A stretch of 38,401 nucleotides of DNA, from the NCBI GenBank assembly GCA_021802125.1, contig JAKAAX010000019.1:1-38401 (forward strand), given 5' to 3'. Position 1 is the first letter of the stretch. Every line of letters starts with the position of its first letter. This stretch comes from Thermoplasmata archaeon. Its GTDB lineage: Archaea > Thermoplasmatota > Thermoplasmata > Lutacidiplasmatales > UBA184. The notes beneath the pieces were generated by a model. That model was not told the DNA's origin. It worked only from the letters and a program-made list of their open reading frames with translations, and made no database searches. Below are positions 7,839-15,774 of this stretch, one piece after another. The translations under genes and the position numbers were made by a program.

Positions 7839-9188
7839 ATGTCGTGGCTGGGCCTGGACGACACCGACTCTCCAAAAGGGGGCTGCACCACCTGGGTCTT
7901 GAGCGAGGTGCTGCGCGAGCTCTCTGTCTCGGGACACGGCATCGACCTCGTGGGTCCCCCGCGTTTGGTCCGGCTGAACCCGAACGTCCCTTGGAAGACC
8001 CGGGGGAACGCGGCGCTCTCCGCCCGCTTCGGGGTCGGCGTGGGAGCACCTCGGGAGTTGGGGGCGTTCGGTCGGCGTAGTCGTCCGTTGCTTTCCTACC
8101 CGCGAGGGAAGCCATTGACCACGTCGCAGGAGGACGAGCTCTGGCGGACCGCGGTCGAGGTCGTCCTCCGTTCGTCGGACCGTTCGGTGGAGGGAACGGA
8201 CCCGACGGTTCTGCTCGCTCCGGGCCCGCTCCCGCCCGACCTGTACTGGAGGGCGGTCCGGGAAGTGGTGCCGTGGCGAGCCGTGGAGGATCGGCTGCTC
8301 GAAGTTCCGGGCGTCCGCCTGGCCGCCTTCGGGTCAGGGCAGGGCATCGTCGGAGCCGCGGCCTCCATCGCCTGGCCCGGCCGCCGAGCGACGTGGGAGG
8401 CCATTGCGTACCGGCACGCTTCACGGTGGGGCTCTCCTCGGAACGTGGACGGGGAGAGCGTTCGAGGGGTGGCAGCTCGCTACCCGGAGACGTTCCTCTC
8501 CTACGACGACGAGACCCGGCGCACGATGGTCGCTCCCCACACCCCCTGTCCCATCCTCTTCGGGATGCGGGCGAGCCGACCGGACCGGCTCCCCAAGGCG
8601 ATCGCCGAGGTCACGGCCGGAGAGCCTCTCGAGCGTTGGTTGCTCTTCCGGACCAACCAAGCCACGGGGGACCATCTGGTCCGACGGACCCTCGGGGACC
8701 GCACGCCCGCGTCCTCCGGCATCTACGAGGGGCTCGTGGCAGACGCTCCGGAACTCCTCAGCGGAGGTCACGTTCGGTTCCGCATCGAGGCGGGAGGAGT
8801 TCAGCTCCCGTGCGTGGCTTTCGAACCGACGAAACGCCTGCCCAAGATCTCCCGCACCCTGCTGCGGGGCGACCGAGTCCGGGTCTGGGGGTCCTTCCCG
8901 TTCGGGTCGGGGGAAGCGGATCGCGGGGTGCGCCTGGAGGGGATCCAGGTCCTCTCTACCCGACCGGCGTGGGAGAAGTCCCGCAACCCTCGATGCCCGA
9001 GCTGCCGGCGGCGCATGGGCTCGGTGGGTGCCGGCAAGGGCTTTCGCTGCTCCCTCTGCGGCCGCCGTAGTGCTCCCGAGCGGGCTAAAGGGCGGTGGGT
9101 TGCCCGAGGTGCGATGCGAGGCACTTACCTGCCGACGCCTTCCGCGCGCCGCCACCTGGCCCCGCGACGGGCACCGGCACGCGCCTAA
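7839..9188 (+). CDS. tiaS: tRNA(Ile2) agmatidine synthetase TiaS
   Basis: This 449-residue enzyme attaches agmatine to C34 of the CAU-anticodon isoleucine tRNA, using ATP, so that it reads AUA. It starts MSWLGLDDTDSPKGGCTTW, the kinase-like signature whose threonine (Thr17/Thr18 here) is the site of phosphorylation in the family. A ferredoxin-like region, an OB-fold near 290-370 (VRVWGSFPFG) and a C-terminal zinc ribbon (CPSC…CSLC, about 387-408) follow in the usual order. ATG 7839 is preceded by GGGGAGAGG and is preferred over the upstream GTG at 7806. TiaS is essentially restricted to archaea, so this gene fixes the domain of the organism. Confidence 0.96.
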   Translation: MSWLGLDDTDSPKGGCTTWVLSEVLRELSVSGHGIDLVGPPRLVRLNPNVPWKTRGNAALSARFGVGVGAPRELGAFGRRSRPLLSYPRGKPLTTSQEDELWRTAVEVVLRSSDRSVEGTDPTVLLAPGPLPPDLYWRAVREVVPWRAVEDRLLEVPGVRLAAFGSGQGIVGAAASIAWPGRRATWEAIAYRHASRWGSPRNVDGESVRGVAARYPETFLSYDDETRRTMVAPHTPCPILFGMRASRPDRLPKAIAEVTAGEPLERWLLFRTNQATGDHLVRRTLGDRTPASSGIYEGLVADAPELLSGGHVRFRIEAGGVQLPCVAFEPTKRLPKISRTLLRGDRVRVWGSFPFGSGEADRGVRLEGIQVLSTRPAWEKSRNPRCPSCRRRMGSVGAGKGFRCSLCGRRSAPERAKGRWVARGAMRGTYLPTPSARRHLAPRRAPARA

Positions 9189-9194
9189 TTCTCC

Positions 9195-9202
9195 GTATAT
9201 AC
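9195..9202 (+). promoter_or_regulatory. TATA box of the DUF835 protein gene
   Basis: The perfect TATA palindrome gtatatac sits just after the tiaS stop. The predicted start point is near 9226, giving a leader of about 75 nt before the zinc-ribbon reading frame. A 14-codon frame beginning ATG 9209 lies upstream of that predicted start point and ends at TGA 9251-9253. Confidence 0.6.
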
Positions 9203-9301
9203 GTCTGAATGATGGTGCTGGACGTAGAGGCCGGTCCCGTCCCGTGGTCCTGAGCGACCCCGACGGCAGGCCTCGGGACCGACGGAGCGAGGAGGAGGAC
9301 C

Positions 9302-11437
9302 ACGGGCGAGGAACTGAAGTGTCCCGTCTGCAGGAGCCCGCTTCCTCCTGACGGGGTCGAGTGCCTGACCTGCGGACTTCCCCGGGACCTCTGGCCGACC
9401 TCGCCGGAGGCGGGAGGAAAGCCCGCCGCGGCCAGCGACGACCTCTTCGGGGACCTCATGAAGGACCTCGATGATCTCGATTCCACCGAGACGGAAGAGC
9501 CACCTGCGGCCCCCGTGGCCGCACCCAAGGCCCCCCCCGCGGTCGCGACTGCTCCTCCCAAAGCCCCGGCCGCCCGGCTGGTGCCCAGCGCACCTGAGGT
9601 TTCGGCGGACTCGGAGAGACCTCCGGTCGCCCGTCCCTCCGAAGCGCCTCCGACGGCGAAGCCCGTAGCCACCGCGCCACCGGTGAGAGCGGCGCCGCGC
9701 CCGGCCCCTGTGGCGGAGCCTACGCCCACCGTTCCTGAACCGACCCCCTCCGCGGCCAAGCCTGCTCCTGTTCCTGCTCCCGCTCCTGCTCCATCTCGCA
9801 GTCCAGCTGAGCCCCCCGCTTCGCTCCCTTCCACCCCCGGTCCACGTGCTCCGACCACCCCGCGCGTCGAACCTGCGGTGCCAGATCGGGTCTCAGATGT
9901 GGCTCCCGTGGCCCCGGCTGAGGTGACTCCCGCCGAGAAGCCGGTCGAAGTTCCTCACCGCGGTCATGTCGAGGCCGTCGTCGTCGCGGCTCAACCGGAG
10001 GACGATGGGATGCCTCTCCAAGCGATCATGGACGAGGTCAGCGCGATGATCCAGGTCGGCCGACGGGCCGCCTTCGACATGACCTCGTTCGGGCCCACGG
10101 CCGCACGCGCCGTGGGACTTGTCCGGGCAGGGGCCTCGGAGGAGGCCCGTCGGATGCTGACCGGGCTCCGCAAGCGCCTGTACGAGTTCCTGGCGCCCCG
10201 CTTCTCCGCCCGGGTCGAGCAGCTCGAGGTGAAGATGAACCGGTTCGGTACGTTCCTACGGACGGACCAGGGTCGGCTCCACTTGGAGCGGATCCGTACC
10301 GCCCTCCGCAAGGGCGACTTCCAGGCGGCCCAACTGGAACTCCGACGGCTCGAGGGGGAGACCACCCGCCTCGAGGAGGAGCTCGGGACCCTCGGGCAGA
10401 CGCTGGAGCAGGTCGACCTGCTCACCGCCGAGGTGGAGAGGATGGGGGGCGATACCACGCCGGCCCTGCTCTACCAGGGGAAGGCGTTGGACGCGGCGCG
10501 GCTCGGGGACCGGAGGAAGGCCGAGGGCCTTCTCACCACCGCGTCCGCGATGCTCCTGGACACGCTCGCCCCTCTCATGGGACGGGAGCTCGTTCGGCTG
10601 ACGGAGCGGCTCAAGGCGCTCCGGGCGCAGGGTCGCGACATCCGCGCGGCCGTGGGACTGGTGCGCCAGATCACGGTCGACCTCAAGACCCGCAACTACA
10701 CCCGGGCCGTGGCCTCTCTGGCCCGGCTCCGCGAGGAGATGTCGCGGCAGGAGGAGACCATCGCCAGGACGCTGGCGGAGGCCGCCGCCGCGGCTCCCGC
10801 CTCGTCCTCCTCCTCGAGCTCGAGCGAGGTCACTCGAACCCGCATCAAGGGACGCGGGACAGCGGTCGCGGTCTCCACCTCCGCCCCCGAGGCCGAAGCT
10901 CCGAAGGAAGAACCGCTCCCGCCAGCACCCGCTCCCAGGGCTCCTCCGGCCGCTCCGGCGCGGGCCGAACCTCCTCCCCTCGAGATCCGCGCCGGCCGCT
11001 CGTACCTGCTCTTCGAGCAGCGCGCGAAGCGGGGCGCGCAGGTGTACCTCAAGCTGAAGGGTTCGAAGAAGGGCCTCTTCCTCACGACGACCTTCCCTCC
11101 CCGCATCACCGAGGACACTCCCCTGCCCGGCTCTGAGGTCGTCTGGCTCTCCGAGTCCCCTGGGTGGGAGGACGCCCTGAACCCTCGGATGCTCGAGCAC
11201 GATGTCGCGGCCAGGGTCCACGCTTTCATCCGGGAGGAGGACGCCGGGGCGATCGGTCTGGACGGCCTGGCCTACCTCATCTCGGAGAACGGCGTGGAGA
11301 AGGTCGAGAAGTTCCTCAAGAGCATGCTCGACACCGCCGCGGCGAGGGGCGTTGGGGTGGTGGTAACCCTGGCCCCGGGGGGGATCGAGCCCAAGGCGCA
11401 GGCGCGGCTCGAGTCCCTCTTCGACGCCTCTTCCTGA
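9302..11437 (+). CDS. Zinc ribbon / coiled-coil / DUF835 protein with no canonical start codon
   Basis: Read from 9302, this protein has about 711 residues. A zinc ribbon comes first (CPVC at 7-10, CLTC at 21-24), then an acidic stretch and a long Pro/Ala linker to about 230. A helical coiled-coil region follows (about 240-490), a second Pro/Ala linker, and a DUF835 domain at about 563-705 (SYLLFEQRAKRG, LDGLAYLISENGVEKVEKFL). DUF835 proteins are common in euryarchaea and often accompany signalling genes; their activity is unknown. The frame is open from 9254 but holds no ATG, GTG or TTG until ATG 9458, after the zinc ribbon. ACG 9302 lies 3 nt after GGAGGAGGA at 9291-9299. Either a non-AUG start, a base error or a shorter product is possible. 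Confidence 0.8.
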   Translation, partial: TGEELKCPVCRSPLPPDGVECLTCGLPRDLWPTSPEAGGKPAAASDDLFGDLMKDLDDLDSTETEEPPAAPVAAPKAPPAVATAPPKAPAARLVPSAPEVSADSERPPVARPSEAPPTAKPVATAPPVRAAPRPAPVAEPTPTVPEPTPSAAKPAPVPAPAPAPSRSPAEPPASLPSTPGPRAPTTPRVEPAVPDRVSDVAPVAPAEVTPAEKPVEVPHRGHVEAVVVAAQPEDDGMPLQAIMDEVSAMIQVGRRAAFDMTSFGPTAARAVGLVRAGASEEARRMLTGLRKRLYEFLAPRFSARVEQLEVKMNRFGTFLRTDQGRLHLERIRTALRKGDFQAAQLELRRLEGETTRLEEELGTLGQTLEQVDLLTAEVERMGGDTTPALLYQGKALDAARLGDRRKAEGLLTTASAMLLDTLAPLMGRELVRLTERLKALRAQGRDIRAAVGLVRQITVDLKTRNYTRAVASLARLREEMSRQEETIARTLAEAAAAAPASSSSSSSSEVTRTRIKGRGTAVAVSTSAPEAEAPKEEPLPPAPAPRAPPAAPARAEPPPLEIRAGRSYLLFEQRAKRGAQVYLKLKGSKKGLFLTTTFPPRITEDTPLPGSEVVWLSESPGWEDALNPRMLEHDVAARVHAFIREEDAGAIGLDGLAYLISENGVEKVEKFLKSMLDTAAARGVGVVVTLAPGGIEPKAQARLESLFDASS

Positions 11438-11522
11438 GGCACGGTCGGGCCCCCTTTTCGACTCCGAGACCGGGGGGATCGAGCCCCCTCCGGACCGTAC
11501 GGTCCTCCCCGAAGACCTCGAG

Positions 11523-11867
11523 GTGGGGGCGAAGGCCTTACCTAGATGGTTGCAACTATGTCGGGACGTGTCCGATATCGAGGCCCAGGCGGTGGCTGAC
11601 CGGGTACGTTTCGTCTTCGGCGACGTGGCCGAGAAGATCCTGCGCATCGAGGAGCAGAAGTTGGGGATCCACCCCCCGACCCCGCTCAAGCCCGAGGACG
11701 TCCAGAGGCTCGCAACGGAACTGCGCGACCTCGCCGCCCGCCTGGCGGGAGAGGAGCTCTCCAAGCGTCTCTACGAGGAGATCCTGACCCTGGCTTCGGG
11801 CGGCGCGGGCCCCCACCCCGCTGGAGCGCGCCACAGCGAGAAAGGACCGAAGGGAGGCTCGGCATGA
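11523..11867 (+). CDS. Small helical protein of unknown function preceding a KaiC-like ATPase
   Basis: This protein of about 114 residues starts with GTG 11523, the first start codon after the previous gene. The ribosome-binding site is weak, and the frame stays open back into the DUF835 gene. The sequence looks helical: DVSDIEAQAVADRVRFVFGD, VAEKILRIEEQKLGI, a proline-rich turn, then KPEDVQRLATELRDLAARL and EELSKRLYEEILTL. The pattern 'FG.VAEKIL…LGI…PEDVQRL…' faintly recalls the small NitrOD5-type helical domains of archaea, but I do not assign it. Its stop overlaps the ATG of the ATPase gene (ATGA), so the two are probably made together. Confidence 0.65.
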   Translation: MGAKALPRWLQLCRDVSDIEAQAVADRVRFVFGDVAEKILRIEEQKLGIHPPTPLKPEDVQRLATELRDLAARLAGEELSKRLYEEILTLASGGAGPHPAGARHSEKGPKGGSA

Positions 11868-12586
11868 CCACCGCGGCGGTCGAGCGGGTCCCCACGTTCG
11901 TCGACGGGCTGGACGCCCGAATGGGCGGCGGCATTCCTCAGGGAAGTGTCGTCCTGCTCGAGGGAAGCGCGGGGTGCATGAAGAGCTCCCTCGCCTACAG
12001 CATCATCTTCCAGAACGCCCTCAAACAGGGGCGCCACGCGCTCTACCTCACCATCGAGCAGCCCCGGAAGGACATCGAGGACCAGATGGCCGGCCTCGGG
12101 ATGGACAAGTCGGTCGACAAGGACCTCGACGGTCGCCTGTCGGTGATCGACCTGGGGGAGCTCCGCGCGTTCCTCTCCGAAGCCCAGGAGGACGAGCTCG
12201 ACACCGACTGGTTCAAGAGCGTGATGAACCAAGTCCAGAGCTTCCGGCGGGACCACCCGCTCGACATCTTCGTGCTGGACTCGCTGAACGGGCTGCTCGC
12301 CCTGCACGCCCGGGAGAACCCGCGGCTCGAGCTCTTCCATTTCATCAAGGAACTGAAGGGGTTCCCGATGACCACGTTCCTCATCTCCGAAGTGGCCCCC
12401 GGGACGTCGTGGTCGGGGGGCCCGCAGGGGTTCCTGGCGGACGGGATCATCCATCTGGAGGCCAAGCGGATCGAGGACATCCTTCGTCTCCAGATCGGGG
12501 TGGTCAAGATGCGAAAGACCCCGCATGACAAGCAGTACTTCCCTTTCCTGGTCCACAAGGGTGGGTTCGAGATCGTCGGGAAGTAG
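11864..12586 (+). CDS. KaiC/RAD55-family RecA-like ATPase with variant Walker A
   Basis: This 240-residue single-domain protein opens TFVDGLDARMGGGIPQGSVVLLEG, the standard KaiC/RadA-like start. The P-loop reads GSAGCMKSS (34-42): Lys40 and Ser41 are kept, but the glycine before the lysine is methionine. The Walker B strand is DIFVLDSLNGLL. The sequence LYLTIEQP corresponds to the catalytic glutamate region, and the end IGVVKMRKTPHD…FPF is typical of archaeal KaiC-like proteins. Such proteins serve signalling roles, often beside DUF835 or helical partners, and are not recombinases. It is coupled to the preceding small gene, and a histidine kinase follows, which suggests a shared signalling role. 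Confidence 0.88.
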   Translation: MTTAAVERVPTFVDGLDARMGGGIPQGSVVLLEGSAGCMKSSLAYSIIFQNALKQGRHALYLTIEQPRKDIEDQMAGLGMDKSVDKDLDGRLSVIDLGELRAFLSEAQEDELDTDWFKSVMNQVQSFRRDHPLDIFVLDSLNGLLALHARENPRLELFHFIKELKGFPMTTFLISEVAPGTSWSGGPQGFLADGIIHLEAKRIEDILRLQIGVVKMRKTPHDKQYFPFLVHKGGFEIVGK

Positions 12587-12605
12587 GCTCCTCCCGAAAA
12601 GAGAC

Positions 12606-12612
12606 GTTTATC
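12606..12612 (+). promoter_or_regulatory. TATA-like box of the histidine kinase operon
   Basis: The sequence gtttatc within cgtttatctcc is the clearest AT-rich element after the KaiC-like gene. It predicts transcription from about 12635, leaving about 105 nt before the kinase start at 12740. Confidence 0.5.
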
Positions 12613-12641
12613 TCCTCGCCAGTCCGTCCCGGAACAGACCC

Positions 12642-12698
12642 ATGAGGTCGGATCCGGGACTTCTGGCGCTCTCCGCGGCCATTGCCCGACCTGCCTAG
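12642..12698 (+). CDS. Possible 18-codon leader ORF before the kinase gene
   Basis: An ATG lies about 7 nt after the predicted transcription start and opens an 18-codon frame (MRSDPGLLALSAAIARPA) ending at TAG 12696-12698, 41 nt before the kinase ATG. It is too short to judge by composition. It could be a near-leaderless upstream ORF that modulates kinase translation, or chance. Confidence 0.2.
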   Translation: MRSDPGLLALSAAIARPA

Positions 12699-12739
12699 GC
12701 CAGAGCGACGTAGGCAGACGGACCGGGAAGGCGAAAGAG

Positions 12740-15400
12740 ATGGACGGGGCTCCTCCTCGGGCTGCCGCCACCGGCGGCACGGCCGCCTCCCACGCGAAGC
12801 TCCTCCAGCACCGGACGCAGCTGCTGCTCAAGGTGCGCCACCTTCTCCACCGCGAGGTCGCGAAGCGGCAACGGGCCGAGCTTCGCGCGGCGCTGGAGTC
12901 CGCCGTGACGCGCGTGCTCACCACCTCCTCCAGTTTCAACGATGCGCTCCCCCATCTCCTGAAGGCCCTCTGCCTGGGGAGCCGTTGGGAAGCAGGGGAG
13001 TACTGGGTCCTAGAGCCGTTCCGACAGACCCTCCGCTGGGGAGGGCTTTTCGAGAGGACGGGCCACCCGGTCCCCGGTCTTCGTGAGGCAAGCTCCAGTG
13101 CGGGCTTACCTCAGGGTCAGGGGCTGCAGGGGAAGGTTCTGGCCACCGGCACCGCGGCCTGGACCCGCAACGTCGCGGCGGAGGTCGGAGGACCGCGCGG
13201 CTCCGCGCTCAAGAAGGCGGGCATCTCCACGGCCCTCTCGCTCCCGTTCAACAGCGGCGAGGGGACCACCGGCGTCCTCACGCTGTACCGGAAGGACGAC
13301 GCGCCGGAGTCCCCCTCGGAGGTGGATTACCTCCGCCGCGTCCTGGACCAGATGACCCGCCTCGGCGCCTGGAAGTGGGGGGCGGGGGCGGAGGCCGAGC
13401 TCGCGTCGCGCATGCGGGCCTTCGTCGAGTCCTACCCGCTCCCGGTCTTCGTCTGCGACCCTTCCGGGCGGATCCAGTTCCATTCCGACTCCGCCTACAA
13501 GCTCCTGGGCGACGAGCTCACCTCGAGCACCGCGACGGTCCACGACCTTCCGAGAGCGCTCCCGCTCTACATTGCCGGCGGGAAGGACATCTACCCGGTG
13601 GAGAAGCTCCCTTTCGTCCGGGCGCTCCACGGGGAGGCCTCGTACGCGGACGACCTCGAGGTACGGCGTGACGGCCGCTCCTCGTTCATGGAGGCCTGGT
13701 CCTCTCCGCTGCGGGGAAGGAACGGGGAGGTCGAGTACGCGATCGGTGTCGTGATCAACACCACCGCCCTCCGCCGGCAGCGGGAGGAGCTCGAGCAGGC
13801 GCGGGAGGCCGCCCAGGCGGCGGACCGGGCCAAGAGCGACTTCCTCTCGCGCATGAGCCACGAGATCCGGACCCCGCTGAACGCCATCCTCGGGTCCGTG
13901 GACCTCCTGTGGGAGACGCCCCTCACCCAGGACCAGCAGGAGTACGTCCGCCTGTGCCGCGACGCGGGTCAGGGGCTCATGAGCCTCATCTCCAACGTCC
14001 TCGACCTCTCCCGGGTCGAGGCGGGGAAGCTCGAGCTGGCGGAGACCCCCTTCGGGCTCGAGGACTTCGTCGAGCGCACCATCGAGCTCTTCTCGCTGCG
14101 CGCCCACCAGAAGGGGCTCGAGCTCACCTCCTACGTCGAGCCCGGGGTGCCCGAGCGCATCGTCGGCGACCCGGTCCGGCTGCGCCAGATCCTGGTGAAC
14201 CTCATGGGCAACGCGCTCAAGTTCACGGACAAGGGGCACATCTCCGTCCGCGTCCGTAGGGACCCGGGCTCCGACGACCCGGGGCGGCTCCTTTTCATGG
14301 TCCAGGACACCGGCATCGGCATCCCCCCGGACCGGAAGCAGGCCATCTTCGAACGGTTCGTCCAGGCTTCGTCGTCGACCGCGGCGGAGTATGGGGGCAG
14401 CGGGCTCGGTCTCACCATCACGAAGCACCTGGTGGAGCTCATGGGGGGACGGGTATGGGTCGAGAGCTCCGAAGGGGAAGGCAGCACCTTTTCGTTCATC
14501 ATCCAGGTCAAGGTGGCCCAGGGCTCCCCGCTCCGGTCGGCCCGGCCCGAGCTCAAGGGGCTCAAGGTCCTCGTCGCCGACGGCTCCGCCGTGGACCGCC
14601 AGGCGATCCACGGCATGCTCGAGGAGCACGCCTCCTCGGTGGGGCTCGCCGAGAGCGGGAAGGACGCGCTGGCGGAGTACGCCCGCGCCCGCGAGGAGGG
14701 GGCCCCCTACCAGATCGTCCTTCTGTCGGACCGGCTGGGAGATCAGGGCACGATGGCCGTGGCCAAGGCCATCGCGGAAGAAGGGTCCGCGGCCCACGTC
14801 GTCTTCCTCCCGAGCCCTGGCAAGGCGAAGGAGGCCGCCCCGGCGCTCCGGGAGCTGGGCATCGTCAACGTGCTCTCCAAACCGCTGGAGCGTGCGGCCT
14901 TCCTGGCCACGGTCTCGAACGCGGCCCGGGCGGCCAAGGTCCTGCCTCGGCCTCCGCGGCGGATCACCCGCGGGGGCGGCACCGTCGCCGTGCCCAACCT
15001 GGAGGGACTCCGGCTCCTGGTCGCCGAGGACAGCGAGGACAACCGCTTCCTGCTCCAGCGCTTCCTCCGCAACACGGCCTGCCGCATCGAGGTCGCGGAG
15101 AACGGCAAGGTCGCGCTGGACAAGTTCACCCGAGGCGAGTACGACCTCGTACTGATGGACCTGCAGATGCCCTTCATGGACGGCTACAGCGCCACGCGCG
15201 CGATCCGGGAGTGGGAGCGCAAGCGCGGGCTCGCGCCCACGCCGATCATCGCGCTCAGCGCCTACGCGATCAAGGAAGAGATCGAGAAGAGCCTCCAGGC
15301 CGGATGCGACGCCCACATCACCAAGCCCATCGACAAGGCGAAGCTGTTCGAGATCCTAGGGAACTACAGCCGCCGGGCCGAGGCGGAGGGCTCCGCGTGA
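12740..15400 (+). CDS. Hybrid sensor histidine kinase (GAF-PAS-HisKA-HATPase-REC-REC)
   Basis: This 886-residue cytoplasmic kinase has no membrane segment. A GAF-like domain lies at about 55-210 and a PAS domain at 225-345. A short coiled coil leads to the H-box, SDFLSRMSHEIRTPLNAILG, with His374 as phosphoacceptor. The ATPase domain shows the N box (LVNLMGNALKFTDKG), DTGIGIPP and GGSGLGLTI. Two receiver domains follow. The second (757-875) is complete: acidic pair at 763-764, Asp807 in LVLMDLQMPFMDG, Lys862. The first (605-730) has Ser663 where the phosphoacceptor Asp should be, so it is probably inactive. ATG 12740 is preceded by GAAAGAG. An Hpt gene overlaps its stop. Confidence 0.95.
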   Translation: MDGAPPRAAATGGTAASHAKLLQHRTQLLLKVRHLLHREVAKRQRAELRAALESAVTRVLTTSSSFNDALPHLLKALCLGSRWEAGEYWVLEPFRQTLRWGGLFERTGHPVPGLREASSSAGLPQGQGLQGKVLATGTAAWTRNVAAEVGGPRGSALKKAGISTALSLPFNSGEGTTGVLTLYRKDDAPESPSEVDYLRRVLDQMTRLGAWKWGAGAEAELASRMRAFVESYPLPVFVCDPSGRIQFHSDSAYKLLGDELTSSTATVHDLPRALPLYIAGGKDIYPVEKLPFVRALHGEASYADDLEVRRDGRSSFMEAWSSPLRGRNGEVEYAIGVVINTTALRRQREELEQAREAAQAADRAKSDFLSRMSHEIRTPLNAILGSVDLLWETPLTQDQQEYVRLCRDAGQGLMSLISNVLDLSRVEAGKLELAETPFGLEDFVERTIELFSLRAHQKGLELTSYVEPGVPERIVGDPVRLRQILVNLMGNALKFTDKGHISVRVRRDPGSDDPGRLLFMVQDTGIGIPPDRKQAIFERFVQASSSTAAEYGGSGLGLTITKHLVELMGGRVWVESSEGEGSTFSFIIQVKVAQGSPLRSARPELKGLKVLVADGSAVDRQAIHGMLEEHASSVGLAESGKDALAEYARAREEGAPYQIVLLSDRLGDQGTMAVAKAIAEEGSAAHVVFLPSPGKAKEAAPALRELGIVNVLSKPLERAAFLATVSNAARAAKVLPRPPRRITRGGGTVAVPNLEGLRLLVAEDSEDNRFLLQRFLRNTACRIEVAENGKVALDKFTRGEYDLVLMDLQMPFMDGYSATRAIREWERKRGLAPTPIIALSAYAIKEEIEKSLQAGCDAHITKPIDKAKLFEILGNYSRRAEAEGSA

Positions 15401-15774
15401 GCGACGAGGACGACCTCCCAGCGTCCTCGGGGGGCCCCGCGGCCCCGAGGGAGGGCGAGGGCCCGCCAGGTTCCTCCGAGCACTTCCGCGTCCAGGTCGA
15501 CGAGGACCTGGCGGACCTGGTCCCCCAGTACCTGGAGAACCGCAAGAAGGACATCCAGAAGATCCGCGCGGCGCTCGACGCCCAGGACTTCCAGGTCGTC
15601 CGGGTGGTCGGCCATTCCATGGCCGGGAGCGGCGGGGGCTACGGATTCCCGGGGATCACGCGGATCGGCCGGAACATCGAGAAGTACGCGATGGAGCGGG
15701 ACGCCGACGCGGCGCGCGCCTCCGTGAGGGAGCTCGAGCTCTACCTCTCACGCGTTGTCGTAGAGTACGTCTGA
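15397..15774 (+). CDS. Stand-alone Hpt (histidine phosphotransfer) protein
   Basis: This protein of about 125 residues starts at GTG 15397, overlapping the kinase stop by 4 bp (GTGA). After a 27-residue Pro/Gly-rich tail comes a four-helix Hpt domain: DLADLVPQYLENRKKDIQKI, then the phosphoacceptor helix VVRVVGHSMAGSGGGYGF with His73, then ITRIGRNIEKYAMERDA and the last helix. The H-x-x-x-G-S-x-x-x-x-G-F pattern is the family hallmark. In a His-Asp-His-Asp relay it would take phosphate from the second receiver of the kinase and pass it to a response regulator elsewhere. The 3' end overlaps the convergent hydrolase gene by 34 bp. Confidence 0.88.
   Translation: MSDEDDLPASSGGPAAPREGEGPPGSSEHFRVQVDEDLADLVPQYLENRKKDIQKIRAALDAQDFQVVRVVGHSMAGSGGGYGFPGITRIGRNIEKYAMERDADAARASVRELELYLSRVVVEYV

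Noticed and set aside
13106..15316. 736-codon open frame antisense to the histidine kinase
   Set aside because: It lies fully inside the kinase gene, on the other strand, with low-complexity composition and no recognisable motif.
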